The position numbers and the translations under genes are program-made. 9,072 nt of DNA. Origin: Streptosporangiaceae bacterium. GTDB taxonomy: Bacteria; Actinomycetota; Actinomycetes; Streptosporangiales; Streptosporangiaceae. Numbering within the stretch: the first letter of the stretch is position 1; the number at the start of each line of letters is the position of its first letter. Below the pieces are notes generated by a model. It was not told the origin of the DNA and ran no database searches. It saw only the letters and a list, made by a program, of their open reading frames with translations. The stretch is taken from contig JASHTQ010000360.1 of assembly GCA_030040475.1 (NCBI GenBank), forward strand, positions 1-9,072. The letters run 5' to 3'. Below are positions 1 to 5,933 of this stretch, one piece after another.

Positions 1-285
1 GAGCTTTCGCCCGGCCAGCTCGACACCGACTCGCTGCCCCCGTACGACGTGCTCGACGCGCTGCTCGACGACTACGTGGAGAAGGACATGGGCGTGGCGC
101 AGCTTGTCGCGGCCGGGCATGATCCTGACCTCGTCGAACGTGTGGTCCGGCTGGTCGACGCGGCCGAGTACAAGCGCCGCCAGTACCCGCCAGGCCCGAA
201 GATCAGCCAGAAGAACTTCGGCCGCGACCGCCGCCTCCCGATCACCAACCGCTGGCGCGAGGACGCCGAACGACCGCACCCGTGA
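1..285 (+). CDS. nadE: NAD+ synthetase (glutamine-dependent), C-terminal fragment
   Basis: Only the last 94 codons are present; the start lies before the window. The frame opens at base 1 and ends at TGA 283-285. The visible part matches the C-terminus of the synthetase (NAD synthase) domain: a DSLPPYDVLDALL stretch, then an ERVVRLVDAAEYKRRQ helix, then the family-typical ending PGPKISQKNFGRDRRLPITN. The enzyme amidates nicotinic acid adenine dinucleotide to NAD+ using ATP and, in the long actinobacterial form, glutamine. Whether this copy has the N-terminal glutaminase domain cannot be seen. Its last 214 bp are overlapped in antisense by the tail of the hydrolase reading frame that ends at 72. 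The identification rests on recognised motifs and is strong despite the truncation. Confidence 0.9.
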   Translation, partial: ELSPGQLDTDSLPPYDVLDALLDDYVEKDMGVAQLVAAGHDPDLVERVVRLVDAAEYKRRQYPPGPKISQKNFGRDRRLPITNRWREDAERPHP

Positions 286-1292
286 GCACCAGAAACGAAT
301 GTCATGCGCCGTCGGGGAAGACGTAGCGGAGGGTCGAGTACGACGGCCAGCAGGGCGGATCGCATTCCGCACGTCACCGCCGAGTTCCCGGCAGGCAGGA
401 CCGTACCAATGTCGGGGAGAACCGGGCTGCCGCCATCGCCTGGGTGCGCGCTCACCGGTAACGCGGCGGCGTCCGGGGTGGCAGCTTCCCTGGGATCCTC
501 GGCCGGCGCGGTTTCGGCGCCGGCCGGGTCGGCTGGCCGGGCGGGCAGGGTGGCCTGGTCGACCCAGCGGGCTATGCGGTCTACCAGATTCTCGTCGCAG
601 GCGGACTCGGCGTGGGCCATGCCGGGGATCAGCCAGAGTTCCTTGGGCTCGCGGGCGGCCATGTAGAGCTGTCGGGCGTGCTCCGGGGGGAAGTAGAGGT
701 CCCTGTCGCCGTGCACGATCAGCAGGGGGACCGGCGAGATCCTCGCCGCGGCCTCGGCCGGGGGGACCGGGACCAGCTTCCAGCCCTCCGGGCTTACCCG
801 GGTCTTCAGCATCCGCCTGGTCACCCAGCGGCCTAGCCGGCGCTCGACCGCGCGGTGGACCCAGCGCATCCGCTCGGTGCCGCGGTAGTACCAGCGGCCG
901 GGGCCGCTGACCGACACCACAGCGTCGAGGCCGCCGACCAGGCCCGCGTACCTGAGGACGATGGACGCGCCCATGGAGAAGCCGACCGCGGCGATCCGCC
1001 TGTAGCCGAGTTCGCGCGCGTAGGCGACTACTACGTCCAGGTCGTTGATCTCACGGTCGCCCAGCGTGGAAAGGCCGCCGGAGCGACCGTGACCGCGGAA
1101 GTCGAAGGTGAGCACGCCGGCCGCGCGGTTGAGCCTGTTGGCGATGCGCCACACGTTCGGCCGCTGCCACGACAGGGTGAAACCGTGGGCGACCACGATC
1201 GCCAGGTCCGTGTTGCCGCGAAGGTGGACCGCGTCGATCGGCACCCGGTCCTCGGTGACCAGGGTGGTCGCCTTGACGACAGGCTTGGTCAT
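72..1292 (-). CDS. Alpha/beta hydrolase with anomalous long C-terminal tail
   Basis: This is a serine hydrolase of the alpha/beta fold, probably an esterase or lipase-like enzyme of unknown substrate. Counting from the ATG at 1292, the oxyanion-side HG is at 36-37, the nucleophile elbow GFSMG places Ser106, HGDRD gives the acid (Asp198), and GMAHAE gives His227. No signal peptide or membrane segment is seen. I prefer ATG 1292 because GGGGTG sits 6 nt upstream; the in-frame GTG at 1301 has no spaced ribosome site. The fold should end near residue 250. Beyond that come about 155 more residues, first Pro/Ala-rich, then Arg/Ser-rich and unlike a folded domain. The last 70 or so are antisense to nadE. 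The hydrolase call is secure. The tail may be real read-through after loss of a stop codon, or the result of a sequencing frameshift. The gene is divergent from the cyclase gene at 1438. Confidence 0.8.
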   Translation of the reverse strand: MTKPVVKATTLVTEDRVPIDAVHLRGNTDLAIVVAHGFTLSWQRPNVWRIANRLNRAAGVLTFDFRGHGRSGGLSTLGDREINDLDVVVAYARELGYRRIAAVGFSMGASIVLRYAGLVGGLDAVVSVSGPGRWYYRGTERMRWVHRAVERRLGRWVTRRMLKTRVSPEGWKLVPVPPAEAAARISPVPLLIVHGDRDLYFPPEHARQLYMAAREPKELWLIPGMAHAESACDENLVDRIARWVDQATLPARPADPAGAETAPAEDPREAATPDAAALPVSAHPGDGGSPVLPDIGTVLPAGNSAVTCGMRSALLAVVLDPPLRLPRRRMTFVSGAHGCGRSASSRQRLVIGRRRSRPKFFWLIFGPGGYWRRLYSAASTSRTTRSTRSGSCPAATSCATPMSFST

Positions 1293-1437
1293 GCTTTTCA
1301 CCCCGGAGCAAGGTTACCGTCGCGATCTCTTCCTATAACGGCGTCGGGGGCAGGATCCATCCGGGACTAGCCGACAGGGCAACGGATGGTGAAGGCTACC
1401 GGGTAGTTGCCGCCGTCCCGATGAAGTAAGGAGCGCC
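1293..1437. promoter_or_regulatory. Divergent intergenic region, hydrolase / cyclase
   Basis: About 145 bp must hold the 5' signals of the hydrolase gene (leftward) and the cyclase unit (rightward). A TATAAC at 1334-1339 is a possible plus-strand -10 element, but I see no convincing -35 partner. An 11-bp inverted repeat, CTACC-G-GGTAG at 1396-1406, lies 31 bp before the cyclase ATG and could be an operator half-site pair. The cyclase ribosome site AAGGAG is at 1428-1433, 4 nt before the ATG. None of the promoter calls is firm. Confidence 0.3.
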
Positions 1438-2214
1438 ATGTCCGTGCTGCAGGCCCTGACCGACGCCATCCGTGACAGCTCGGTCGAGGTGATCGACCTC
1501 ACCGCCCCGCTCTCCTCGCAGACGCCGATCATCCAGCTGCCTCCGCCGTTCGGTAACACCGCGAGGTTCGGGCTGACCGAGATCAGCCACTATGACGAGC
1601 GGGGTCCCGCCTGGTACTGGAACGACATCGTGACCGGCGAGCACACCGGGACGCACTTCGACGCGCCGGTGCACTGGGTGACCGGCCAGGACGGCCAGGA
1701 CGTGGCGCGAGTCCCGGTCAGGCAGCTGATCGCGCCTGCGGTGGTGCTCGACTTCAGCGTTCAGGCGGCCGAGAACCCCGACTTTCTGCTCGAGATCGAT
1801 GACATCAAGCAGTGGGAGGCAGGGCACGGCCCGTTGCCCGCCGGGGGCTGGATGCTGTACCGGACCGGGTGGGACGCGCGTTCTGGTGACCAGGCCGCGT
1901 TCCTCAACGCGGACGAGACCGGCCCGCATACGCCGGGGATCAGCGTGGCCTGCGCGAGATGGCTGGCGGAGGAGGCGCCGATCATCGGGCTCGGCACGGA
2001 GACCGTCGGCACCGACGCGGGGGCCGCGCACTCCTTCGACCCGCCGTTCCCGTGCCATTCGGCACTGCTCGGGGCCGGCAAGTACGGCCTGACCCAGCTG
2101 CAGAACCTGGCCAGGCTGCCGGCCACCGGCGCGGTCGTGATCGCCGGGCCGCTGCCCATCGTCAGCGGGTCCGGGTCACCGTGCCGGGCGCTGGCGCTGG
2201 TCGAGCGCGCCTGA
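1438..2214 (+). CDS. Cyclase-family metal-dependent hydrolase (isatin hydrolase / kynurenine formamidase-like)
   Basis: This 258-residue protein has the usual length for the cyclase superfamily, whose members hydrolyse amide bonds at a divalent metal. The signature HTGTHFDAPVHW gives His69, His73, Asp75 and His79. A distal histidine, His207, sits in the PCHSALLGAGKYGLTQLQNL region. In kynurenine formamidase a Glu follows that His by 12 residues and helps bind the second metal. Here Thr219 is in that place, which argues against a KynB assignment and for a mononuclear, isatin-hydrolase-like enzyme. No signal peptide is visible, so it should be cytoplasmic. The ATG at 1438 is preceded by AAGGAG. 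The stop is 4 nt before the ATG of the ThDP enzyme gene, so the two are very likely co-transcribed and translationally coupled. The family is sure; the substrate is inference. Confidence 0.85.
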   Translation: MSVLQALTDAIRDSSVEVIDLTAPLSSQTPIIQLPPPFGNTARFGLTEISHYDERGPAWYWNDIVTGEHTGTHFDAPVHWVTGQDGQDVARVPVRQLIAPAVVLDFSVQAAENPDFLLEIDDIKQWEAGHGPLPAGGWMLYRTGWDARSGDQAAFLNADETGPHTPGISVACARWLAEEAPIIGLGTETVGTDAGAAHSFDPPFPCHSALLGAGKYGLTQLQNLARLPATGAVVIAGPLPIVSGSGSPCRALALVERA

Positions 2215-2218
2215 TCCG

Positions 2219-3967
2219 ATGACGCAGGCGATGCGGGTCGCGGACGCGGTCGGGCGGGGGCTGGCCGGACTCGGCGTCAGCACCGTGTTCGGCGTGGTGG
2301 GGAGCGGCAACTTCCACCTGACGAACGCGCTGGTCGCGGGAGGGGCGCGGTTCATCGCGGCGCGGCACGAGGGCGGCGCCACCGTGATGGCGGACGCGTG
2401 GGCCAGGACCTCGGGGCTGGTCGGCGCGGTGTCGGTGCATCAGGGACCGGGGCTGACCAACGCGATGACCGGCATCGCCGAGGCCGCGAAGAGCCGTACG
2501 CCGCTGCTCGTGCTCGCCGCCGAGGCACCGGGGGCGCGGTCCAACTTCCACGTCGACGTGGCGGGGCTGGCCGCGGCCGTCGGCGCGGTCGCGGAGCGGC
2601 TGCACTCCCCCGCCACGGCCCAGGCAGACGCGCACCGCGCGTACGTGACGGCCGCCGGGCGGCGGACCGTCGTGCTCGCCCTGCCGCTCGACGTTCAGGC
2701 CGCGTCCTGCGAGTTCGTCCCGATGCCGCCGGTCAAGAACCCGGCACCGGCCGCGCCGGACGGGGAGGTGGTCGCGGCGCTCGCGGACCTGCTGCGCGGC
2801 GCCAGGCGGCCGGTGTTCATCGCCGGGCGCGGGGCGCGGGGGCATTCGGCCGAGCTTGCGCGGCTCGCGGACGCCTGCGGCGCGCTGCTCGCCACGTCGG
2901 CCGTGGCGAAGGGGCTGTTTCGCGGCAGTCCGTGGAACCTGGACGTGAGCGGGGGCTTCGCGTCGCCGCTCGCGGCCGGGTTGATCAGCGACGCCGACGT
3001 GATCGTCGGCTGGGGATGCTCGCTGAACATGTGGACCACCCGGCACGGCAAGCTGATCGGGCCGCGCGCCACGATCGTTCAGGTCGACGACGTTTCCGAC
3101 GCGATCGGCGCGCATCGCGAGGTCCACCTCGGCGTGATCGGTGACGTCGCCGAAACCGCCAGGGCCGTGACGACCGTCCTGCACGCCTCGGCCGGGGACG
3201 GTGAGCCGGACGAGGAACCACGGCCCGTTCGGAATAAAAAGAATAACGGCGGGTCACCCGGTACGGCCGGTACTAATGAGGCGGCCGGTGCTGGTGTAGC
3301 GGGAGCGGCGGGGTACCGGTCGGATGGGCTGCGGCAGCGGATCGCGCGGGAGGGGCGGTGGCGGGACGTCGCGTACGCGGACGAGGGGGACGGGGAGCGG
3401 ATCGATCCGCGCACGCTGTCGATCGGGCTTGACGACCTGCTGCCTGCCGAACGCACGGTGGCCATCGATTCCGGGAACTTCATGGGGTACCCGAGCATGT
3501 TCCTGGCGGTGCCCGACGAGGCGGGGTTCTGCTTTACGCAGGCGTTCCAGTCGATCGGGCTGGGGCTCGCTTCGGCGATCGGGGCGGCGATCGCGCGGCC
3601 GGACAGGCTGGCGGTGGCGGCGCTCGGCGACGGCGGCGCGCTGATGGGGGTCAGCGAGCTCGAGACCGTGGTGCGGCTGGGACTGCCGATCGTGGTCGTG
3701 GTCTACGACGACGAGGCGTACGGCGCGGAGGTGCACCACTTCGGGCCCGACGGCGACCCGCTCGACACGGTGCGGTTCCCGCCGACCGACATCGCGGCGA
3801 TCGCGCGCGGGTTCGGGTTCGAGGGGATCACGGTACGAGCCGCCGCGGACCTGGGCGCGGTGCGAGACTGGCTGGCGGGGCCGCGCGGGCGGCCGGTGCT
3901 CATCGACGCGAAGGTCACCTCGGCGCACGGGTCCTGGTGGCTGGAGGAGGCATTCCGTGGCCACTGA
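2219..3967 (+). CDS. Thiamine-diphosphate-dependent enzyme (acetolactate synthase / decarboxylase superfamily)
   Basis: This 582-residue protein has the three-domain layout of the family: pyrimidine-binding domain (about 1-165), central domain (about 185-320) and diphosphate-binding domain (about 395-570). Glu51 in ARHEGGATVMADA is the expected activator of the ThDP aminopyrimidine. The diphosphate/metal motif is GDGGALMGVSELE at 470-482 and ends in VVYDDEAYGAE (495-504), where most relatives have an Asn in place of one of the two Asp. Such enzymes decarboxylate or ligate 2-oxo acids. A Gly/Ala/Asn-rich insert (about 323-366) separates the central and C-terminal domains. The ATG follows the cyclase stop by 4 nt without a strong ribosome site, suggesting coupling. 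It is probably not the biosynthetic IlvB, since no small-subunit gene is adjacent. It could be a benzoylformate- or isatinate-type decarboxylase acting on the cyclase product. Confidence 0.85.
   Translation: MTQAMRVADAVGRGLAGLGVSTVFGVVGSGNFHLTNALVAGGARFIAARHEGGATVMADAWARTSGLVGAVSVHQGPGLTNAMTGIAEAAKSRTPLLVLAAEAPGARSNFHVDVAGLAAAVGAVAERLHSPATAQADAHRAYVTAAGRRTVVLALPLDVQAASCEFVPMPPVKNPAPAAPDGEVVAALADLLRGARRPVFIAGRGARGHSAELARLADACGALLATSAVAKGLFRGSPWNLDVSGGFASPLAAGLISDADVIVGWGCSLNMWTTRHGKLIGPRATIVQVDDVSDAIGAHREVHLGVIGDVAETARAVTTVLHASAGDGEPDEEPRPVRNKKNNGGSPGTAGTNEAAGAGVAGAAGYRSDGLRQRIAREGRWRDVAYADEGDGERIDPRTLSIGLDDLLPAERTVAIDSGNFMGYPSMFLAVPDEAGFCFTQAFQSIGLGLASAIGAAIARPDRLAVAALGDGGALMGVSELETVVRLGLPIVVVVYDDEAYGAEVHHFGPDGDPLDTVRFPPTDIAAIARGFGFEGITVRAAADLGAVRDWLAGPRGRPVLIDAKVTSAHGSWWLEEAFRGH
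3185..3316 (+). other. Low-complexity insert within the ThDP enzyme gene
   Basis: Codons about 323-366 encode a Gly/Ala/Glu/Asn-rich, probably disordered linker between the central and C-terminal ThDP domains. Within it, 3233-3247 reads as five consecutive A/T-rich codons (Asn-Lys-Lys-Asn-Asn), which stands out in a gene that otherwise nearly always ends codons in G or C. The frame stays open through it and the C-terminal domain resumes correctly, so it is an in-frame insertion and not a frameshift. Confidence 0.6.
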
Positions 3968-4014
3968 CTATCCGGCGGCTCTCGCCCCGGTGAATCACGT
4001 TGCGTAACGGAGGT

Positions 4015-4043
4015 ACGCGCCCGGACATGGTGCCCGGGCGCGT
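4015..4043. terminator. Hairpin terminator between convergent ThDP enzyme and amt genes
   Basis: A perfect 10-bp inverted repeat (ACGCGCCCGG at 4015-4024 pairing with CCGGGCGCGT at 4034-4043) encloses a 9-nt loop. It lies 48 bp past the ThDP enzyme stop and 46 bp past the amt stop on the other strand, the right place for a shared bidirectional terminator. There is no T-run on either side, which is common for actinomycete terminators. The rest of 3968-4088 holds nothing else recognisable. Confidence 0.6.
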
Positions 4044-4088
4044 TCCCCCCCAGTGCGCTACGGCCGCAACGCAGCGCGAGTCCGGCGG

Positions 4089-5513
4089 TTAGGAATCGTC
4101 CTTCCCGGCGGTGCTGACCGCCTTCTTCTCCGGGACCTTGCCGTCTGCCAGCGGTGACTCGTCCAGCCTGGACGAGGCGCTCACCGAGACCAACTCGTCG
4201 GACGGGTAGGCCTCCTCGCCGTGTACCGCCACGTCGCCGATCTCCAGGTCCGCGTCGGGCAGCCTGAGATTCATCCGGAACACGTACTTGATGACCATCA
4301 AGATGGCGAACGTGACGAACGCGTCCCAGATGATGATGGTGAGCGCGGCTCCGGCCTGGATGGCCAGCTGCTTCGGGTGCCCGTAGAACAGGCCGGCTCC
4401 CGAGACCGAGGAGTTGTTGCCGACGCCGAGGTACTCGATCATCTTCGGGTCCGCGAACAGGCCGACCATCAGGCCGCCGAACAGGCCGGCGATGCCGTGC
4501 GTGTAGACCACGCCGAGCGCGTCGTCGACCTTGTTGAACGGCCACACGTACTTCGGCAGGTACATCCAGGCGACCCAGACGATCGCGGAGTCGATCACGC
4601 CGATGAGGATCGCGCCGAGGCCGTTCACGTAGCCGGCCGCCGGGGTGATCCCGACCAGGCCGCAGATCATGCCGTTGACGCCGCCGAGGAAGGTGGGCTT
4701 CTTCTCCGGGCTGAACGCCATGTCCATGACGATCCAGGTCATCATCGCCACGGCCGTGGCCAGGTTGGTGTTGATCACGGCCGCGGACGCGTCGGCGCCG
4801 GCGAAGTACGGGTCACCGCCGTTGAAGCCGTTCCAGCCGAGCCACAGGATGCCGGCGCCGACCGCGACGAACAGCAGGTTGTTCGGGATCGCGCGCTCGC
4901 GGTCGCGCTTGAGACGCGGCCCGACCACCGCGGCGGCGACGAAGCCGGACACGCCGGCCGCCAGGTGGATGACGTAGCCGCCGGAGAAGTCCAGCGCGCC
5001 CTTGCCCGCCCAGTAGCCGCCGCCCCAGAGCAGGAAGGCGTTGACCGCGTAGGCGAACGTGATCCACAGCGGCACGAAGATCAGCCAGACCTTGAAGCTG
5101 ATCCGGCCGATCACGCTGCCGATGAACAGGATCGGGGTGATCGCCGCGAACACGAACTGGAAGTACACCAGGGACGACTCGGGGAACCTGAACTTGGGCA
5201 TCAGGCCGTTAAGCAATGGGATGACTGCCTGTCCCTGTTCGGCGTTCGAGCCGAGGACCGTCCGGGGATCTCCGACGAACGTGCTGATCAGCGGGGTGCC
5301 GAAGCCCATCTTGAAGGCCCAAAGGACCCAGACGATCAAGGTCAGGCAGAACGTCGCGAACACCATCAGCATGGTGTTCATGGCCCACTTCTTCTGCACC
5401 AGGCCGCCGTACAGGACGGCCAGGGCCGGGATCGACATCAGGCCGACGAGCGTGGCCGCTGTCATCTGCCAAGCGTTATCCCCGGCGCTCAGGTAGCTGG
5501 CATAGGGATCCAA
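4089..5513 (-). CDS. amt: Ammonium transporter (Amt/MEP/Rh family)
   Basis: This 474-residue polytopic membrane protein conducts ammonium/ammonia across the cytoplasmic membrane, normally as a trimer. It begins outside with SAGDNAWQMTAATLVGL and runs straight into the first helix at ALAVLYGGLV. Family residues are present: Asp175 in ALDFSGG, the first pore His183 in YVIHLAAG, and the second pore His339 in YTHGIAGLFGG. The FNGGDPY segment (230-236) has Asp where E. coli AmtB has Ser219 of the outer ammonium site. The cytosolic tail keeps the conserved HGEEAY (431-436), then about 38 hydrophilic residues. The start is TTG at 5511-5513 with GGAGG 4 nt upstream; the next Met (residue 17) would remove part of the N-terminus. 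No glnK (PII) or glnD gene follows on this strand within the window, so it appears monocistronic. Confidence 0.93.
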   Translation of the reverse strand: MDPYASYLSAGDNAWQMTAATLVGLMSIPALAVLYGGLVQKKWAMNTMLMVFATFCLTLIVWVLWAFKMGFGTPLISTFVGDPRTVLGSNAEQGQAVIPLLNGLMPKFRFPESSLVYFQFVFAAITPILFIGSVIGRISFKVWLIFVPLWITFAYAVNAFLLWGGGYWAGKGALDFSGGYVIHLAAGVSGFVAAAVVGPRLKRDRERAIPNNLLFVAVGAGILWLGWNGFNGGDPYFAGADASAAVINTNLATAVAMMTWIVMDMAFSPEKKPTFLGGVNGMICGLVGITPAAGYVNGLGAILIGVIDSAIVWVAWMYLPKYVWPFNKVDDALGVVYTHGIAGLFGGLMVGLFADPKMIEYLGVGNNSSVSGAGLFYGHPKQLAIQAGAALTIIIWDAFVTFAILMVIKYVFRMNLRLPDADLEIGDVAVHGEEAYPSDELVSVSASSRLDESPLADGKVPEKKAVSTAGKDDS

Positions 5514-5517
5514 TGTG

Positions 5518-5522
5518 CCTCC
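5518..5522 (-). promoter_or_regulatory. Ribosome binding site fixing the TTG start of amt
   Basis: GGAGG on the minus strand lies 4 nt before TTG 5511-5513. It supports the TTG over the next in-frame ATG at 5463-5465, which would cut into the family-typical N-terminus. Confidence 0.6.
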
Positions 5523-5611
5523 AGGGCGCTATCGGGCCTTCTGGGGTCCAACTTGTCCGCTGGCTCTTCCCCGGCCGCTGTGTGTCTGCAAGCCATGTGT
5601 CCCATGCGTGC

Positions 5612-5650
5612 GTTTCGGAGGTATTTCTCGGTTGTTACGCGGGAGGTAAC
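5612..5650 (-). promoter_or_regulatory. Candidate GlnR-type nitrogen operator of amt
   Basis: Read on the minus strand, the order is GTTAC (5650-5646), GTAAC (5638-5634), GAAAT (5627-5623), GAAAC (5616-5612). The last three start exactly 11 bp apart with 6-bp spacers, and the first is one base further out. This resembles the actinomycete GlnR consensus gTnAc-n6-GaAAc, repeated on one helix face. It lies about 100-135 bp before the amt start codon, a normal place for activation. The pattern is seen directly; binding by GlnR is inferred. Confidence 0.5.
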
Positions 5651-5730
5651 GACTGCGGCCGACGTTTCTTGGATGTGTCATCGTGGATCACCTGGTCAGC
5701 GGGCCGGCGAGGCTGCTGAGCGGCGGAGGG

Positions 5731-5775
5731 CTTGTTACTGCGGGCGTTCTGGGTGCGTCACGTTCCGGTAACAAG
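5731..5775. promoter_or_regulatory. Second GTTAC-type cluster with 8-bp inverted repeat
   Basis: CTTGTTAC at 5731-5738 is the exact inverse of GTAACAAG at 5768-5775. Between them, read on the minus strand, GTTAC (5772-5768) is followed after 6 bp by GTGAC (5761-5757) and after 6 bp by AGAAC (5750-5746). The 11-bp phasing resembles the cluster nearer to amt, so it may be a distal site for the same regulator. The sequence match is weaker. Confidence 0.3.
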
Positions 5776-5789
5776 AGGGACGGTCGCAC

Positions 5790-5819
5790 TTGAGATCTTT
5801 CGATCGTTAGGCGTACTCT
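5790..5819 (+). promoter_or_regulatory. Putative promoter of the lacI-type operon
   Basis: TTGAGA (5790-5795) and TACTCT (5814-5819), 18 bp apart, resemble a primary-sigma promoter. Transcription would start near 5826, just before the first palindrome at 5834, so a bound repressor would block it. Only the sequence match and the position support this. Confidence 0.35.
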
Positions 5820-5833
5820 CCTGGCATACGAGA

Positions 5834-5851
5834 CCGGTAAGCGCTTACCGG
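5834..5851. promoter_or_regulatory. LacI-family operator, copy 1
   Basis: CCGGTAAGCGCTTACCGG is a perfect 18-bp palindrome with the central CG step typical of LacI-family operators. Its 16-bp core recurs exactly at 5901-5916. The inner GTAAGCGCTTAC is close to the idealised CcpA cre site but has different end bases. It is the probable binding site of the repressor encoded at 5934. Confidence 0.75.
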
Positions 5852-5863
5852 ACGGGTCGTCTG

Positions 5864-5890
5864 GGTGCCGTCAGTGGCGGCACCTTATTT
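5864..5890 (+). terminator. Terminator-like hairpin in the lacI leader
   Basis: GGTGCCG (5864-5870) pairs perfectly with CGGCACC (5878-5884) around a 7-nt loop and is followed at once by TTATTT (5885-5890). This has the form of an intrinsic terminator, placed between the two operator copies and before the lacI ribosome site. If transcribed it could attenuate the operon, or it could stop transcription coming from upstream. Confidence 0.35.
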
Positions 5891-5900
5891 CAGGCGATGC

Positions 5901-5916
5901 CGGTAAGCGCTTACCG
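5901..5916. promoter_or_regulatory. LacI-family operator, copy 2
   Basis: CGGTAAGCGCTTACCG is a perfect 16-bp palindrome, identical to the core of the copy at 5835-5850 and 66 bp downstream of it (start to start). It ends 5 bp before the ribosome site of the repressor gene. Two identical sites about six helical turns apart fit cooperative binding or looping. Confidence 0.75.
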
Positions 5917-5921
5917 CAGGT

Positions 5922-5927
5922 GAGGAG
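5922..5927 (+). promoter_or_regulatory. Ribosome binding site supporting the GTG 5934 start of the LacI-type gene
   Basis: GAGGAG lies 6 nt before GTG 5934-5936. The other plausible start, GTG 6048, has no such site, so the N-terminal repeat extension is probably translated. Confidence 0.6.
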
Positions 5928-5933
5928 CAAGCG

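Noticed and set aside
104..910. A 268-codon plus-strand open frame opposite the hydrolase
   Set aside because: Ser/Arg/Pro-rich with no motif; the opposite strand has the full hydrolase triad.
2162..3184. A 340-codon minus-strand open frame opposite the ThDP enzyme gene
   Set aside because: It is Arg/Pro/His-rich shadow sequence. The plus strand carries a complete conserved ThDP domain series.
3233..3247. Possible frameshift or foreign insertion at the A/T-rich codons in the ThDP enzyme gene
   Set aside because: The frame continues correctly into the GDG-containing C-terminal domain, and there are no flanking direct repeats or insertion-sequence ends.
4221..5771. A 516-codon plus-strand open frame opposite amt
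   Set aside because: The composition is polar and repetitive with no domain, and the minus-strand Amt protein is unambiguous.
5834..5916. Two palindromes considered as a short CRISPR or transposon-end array
   Set aside because: There are only two units, each a self-palindrome upstream of a LacI gene, which is fully explained as an operator pair.
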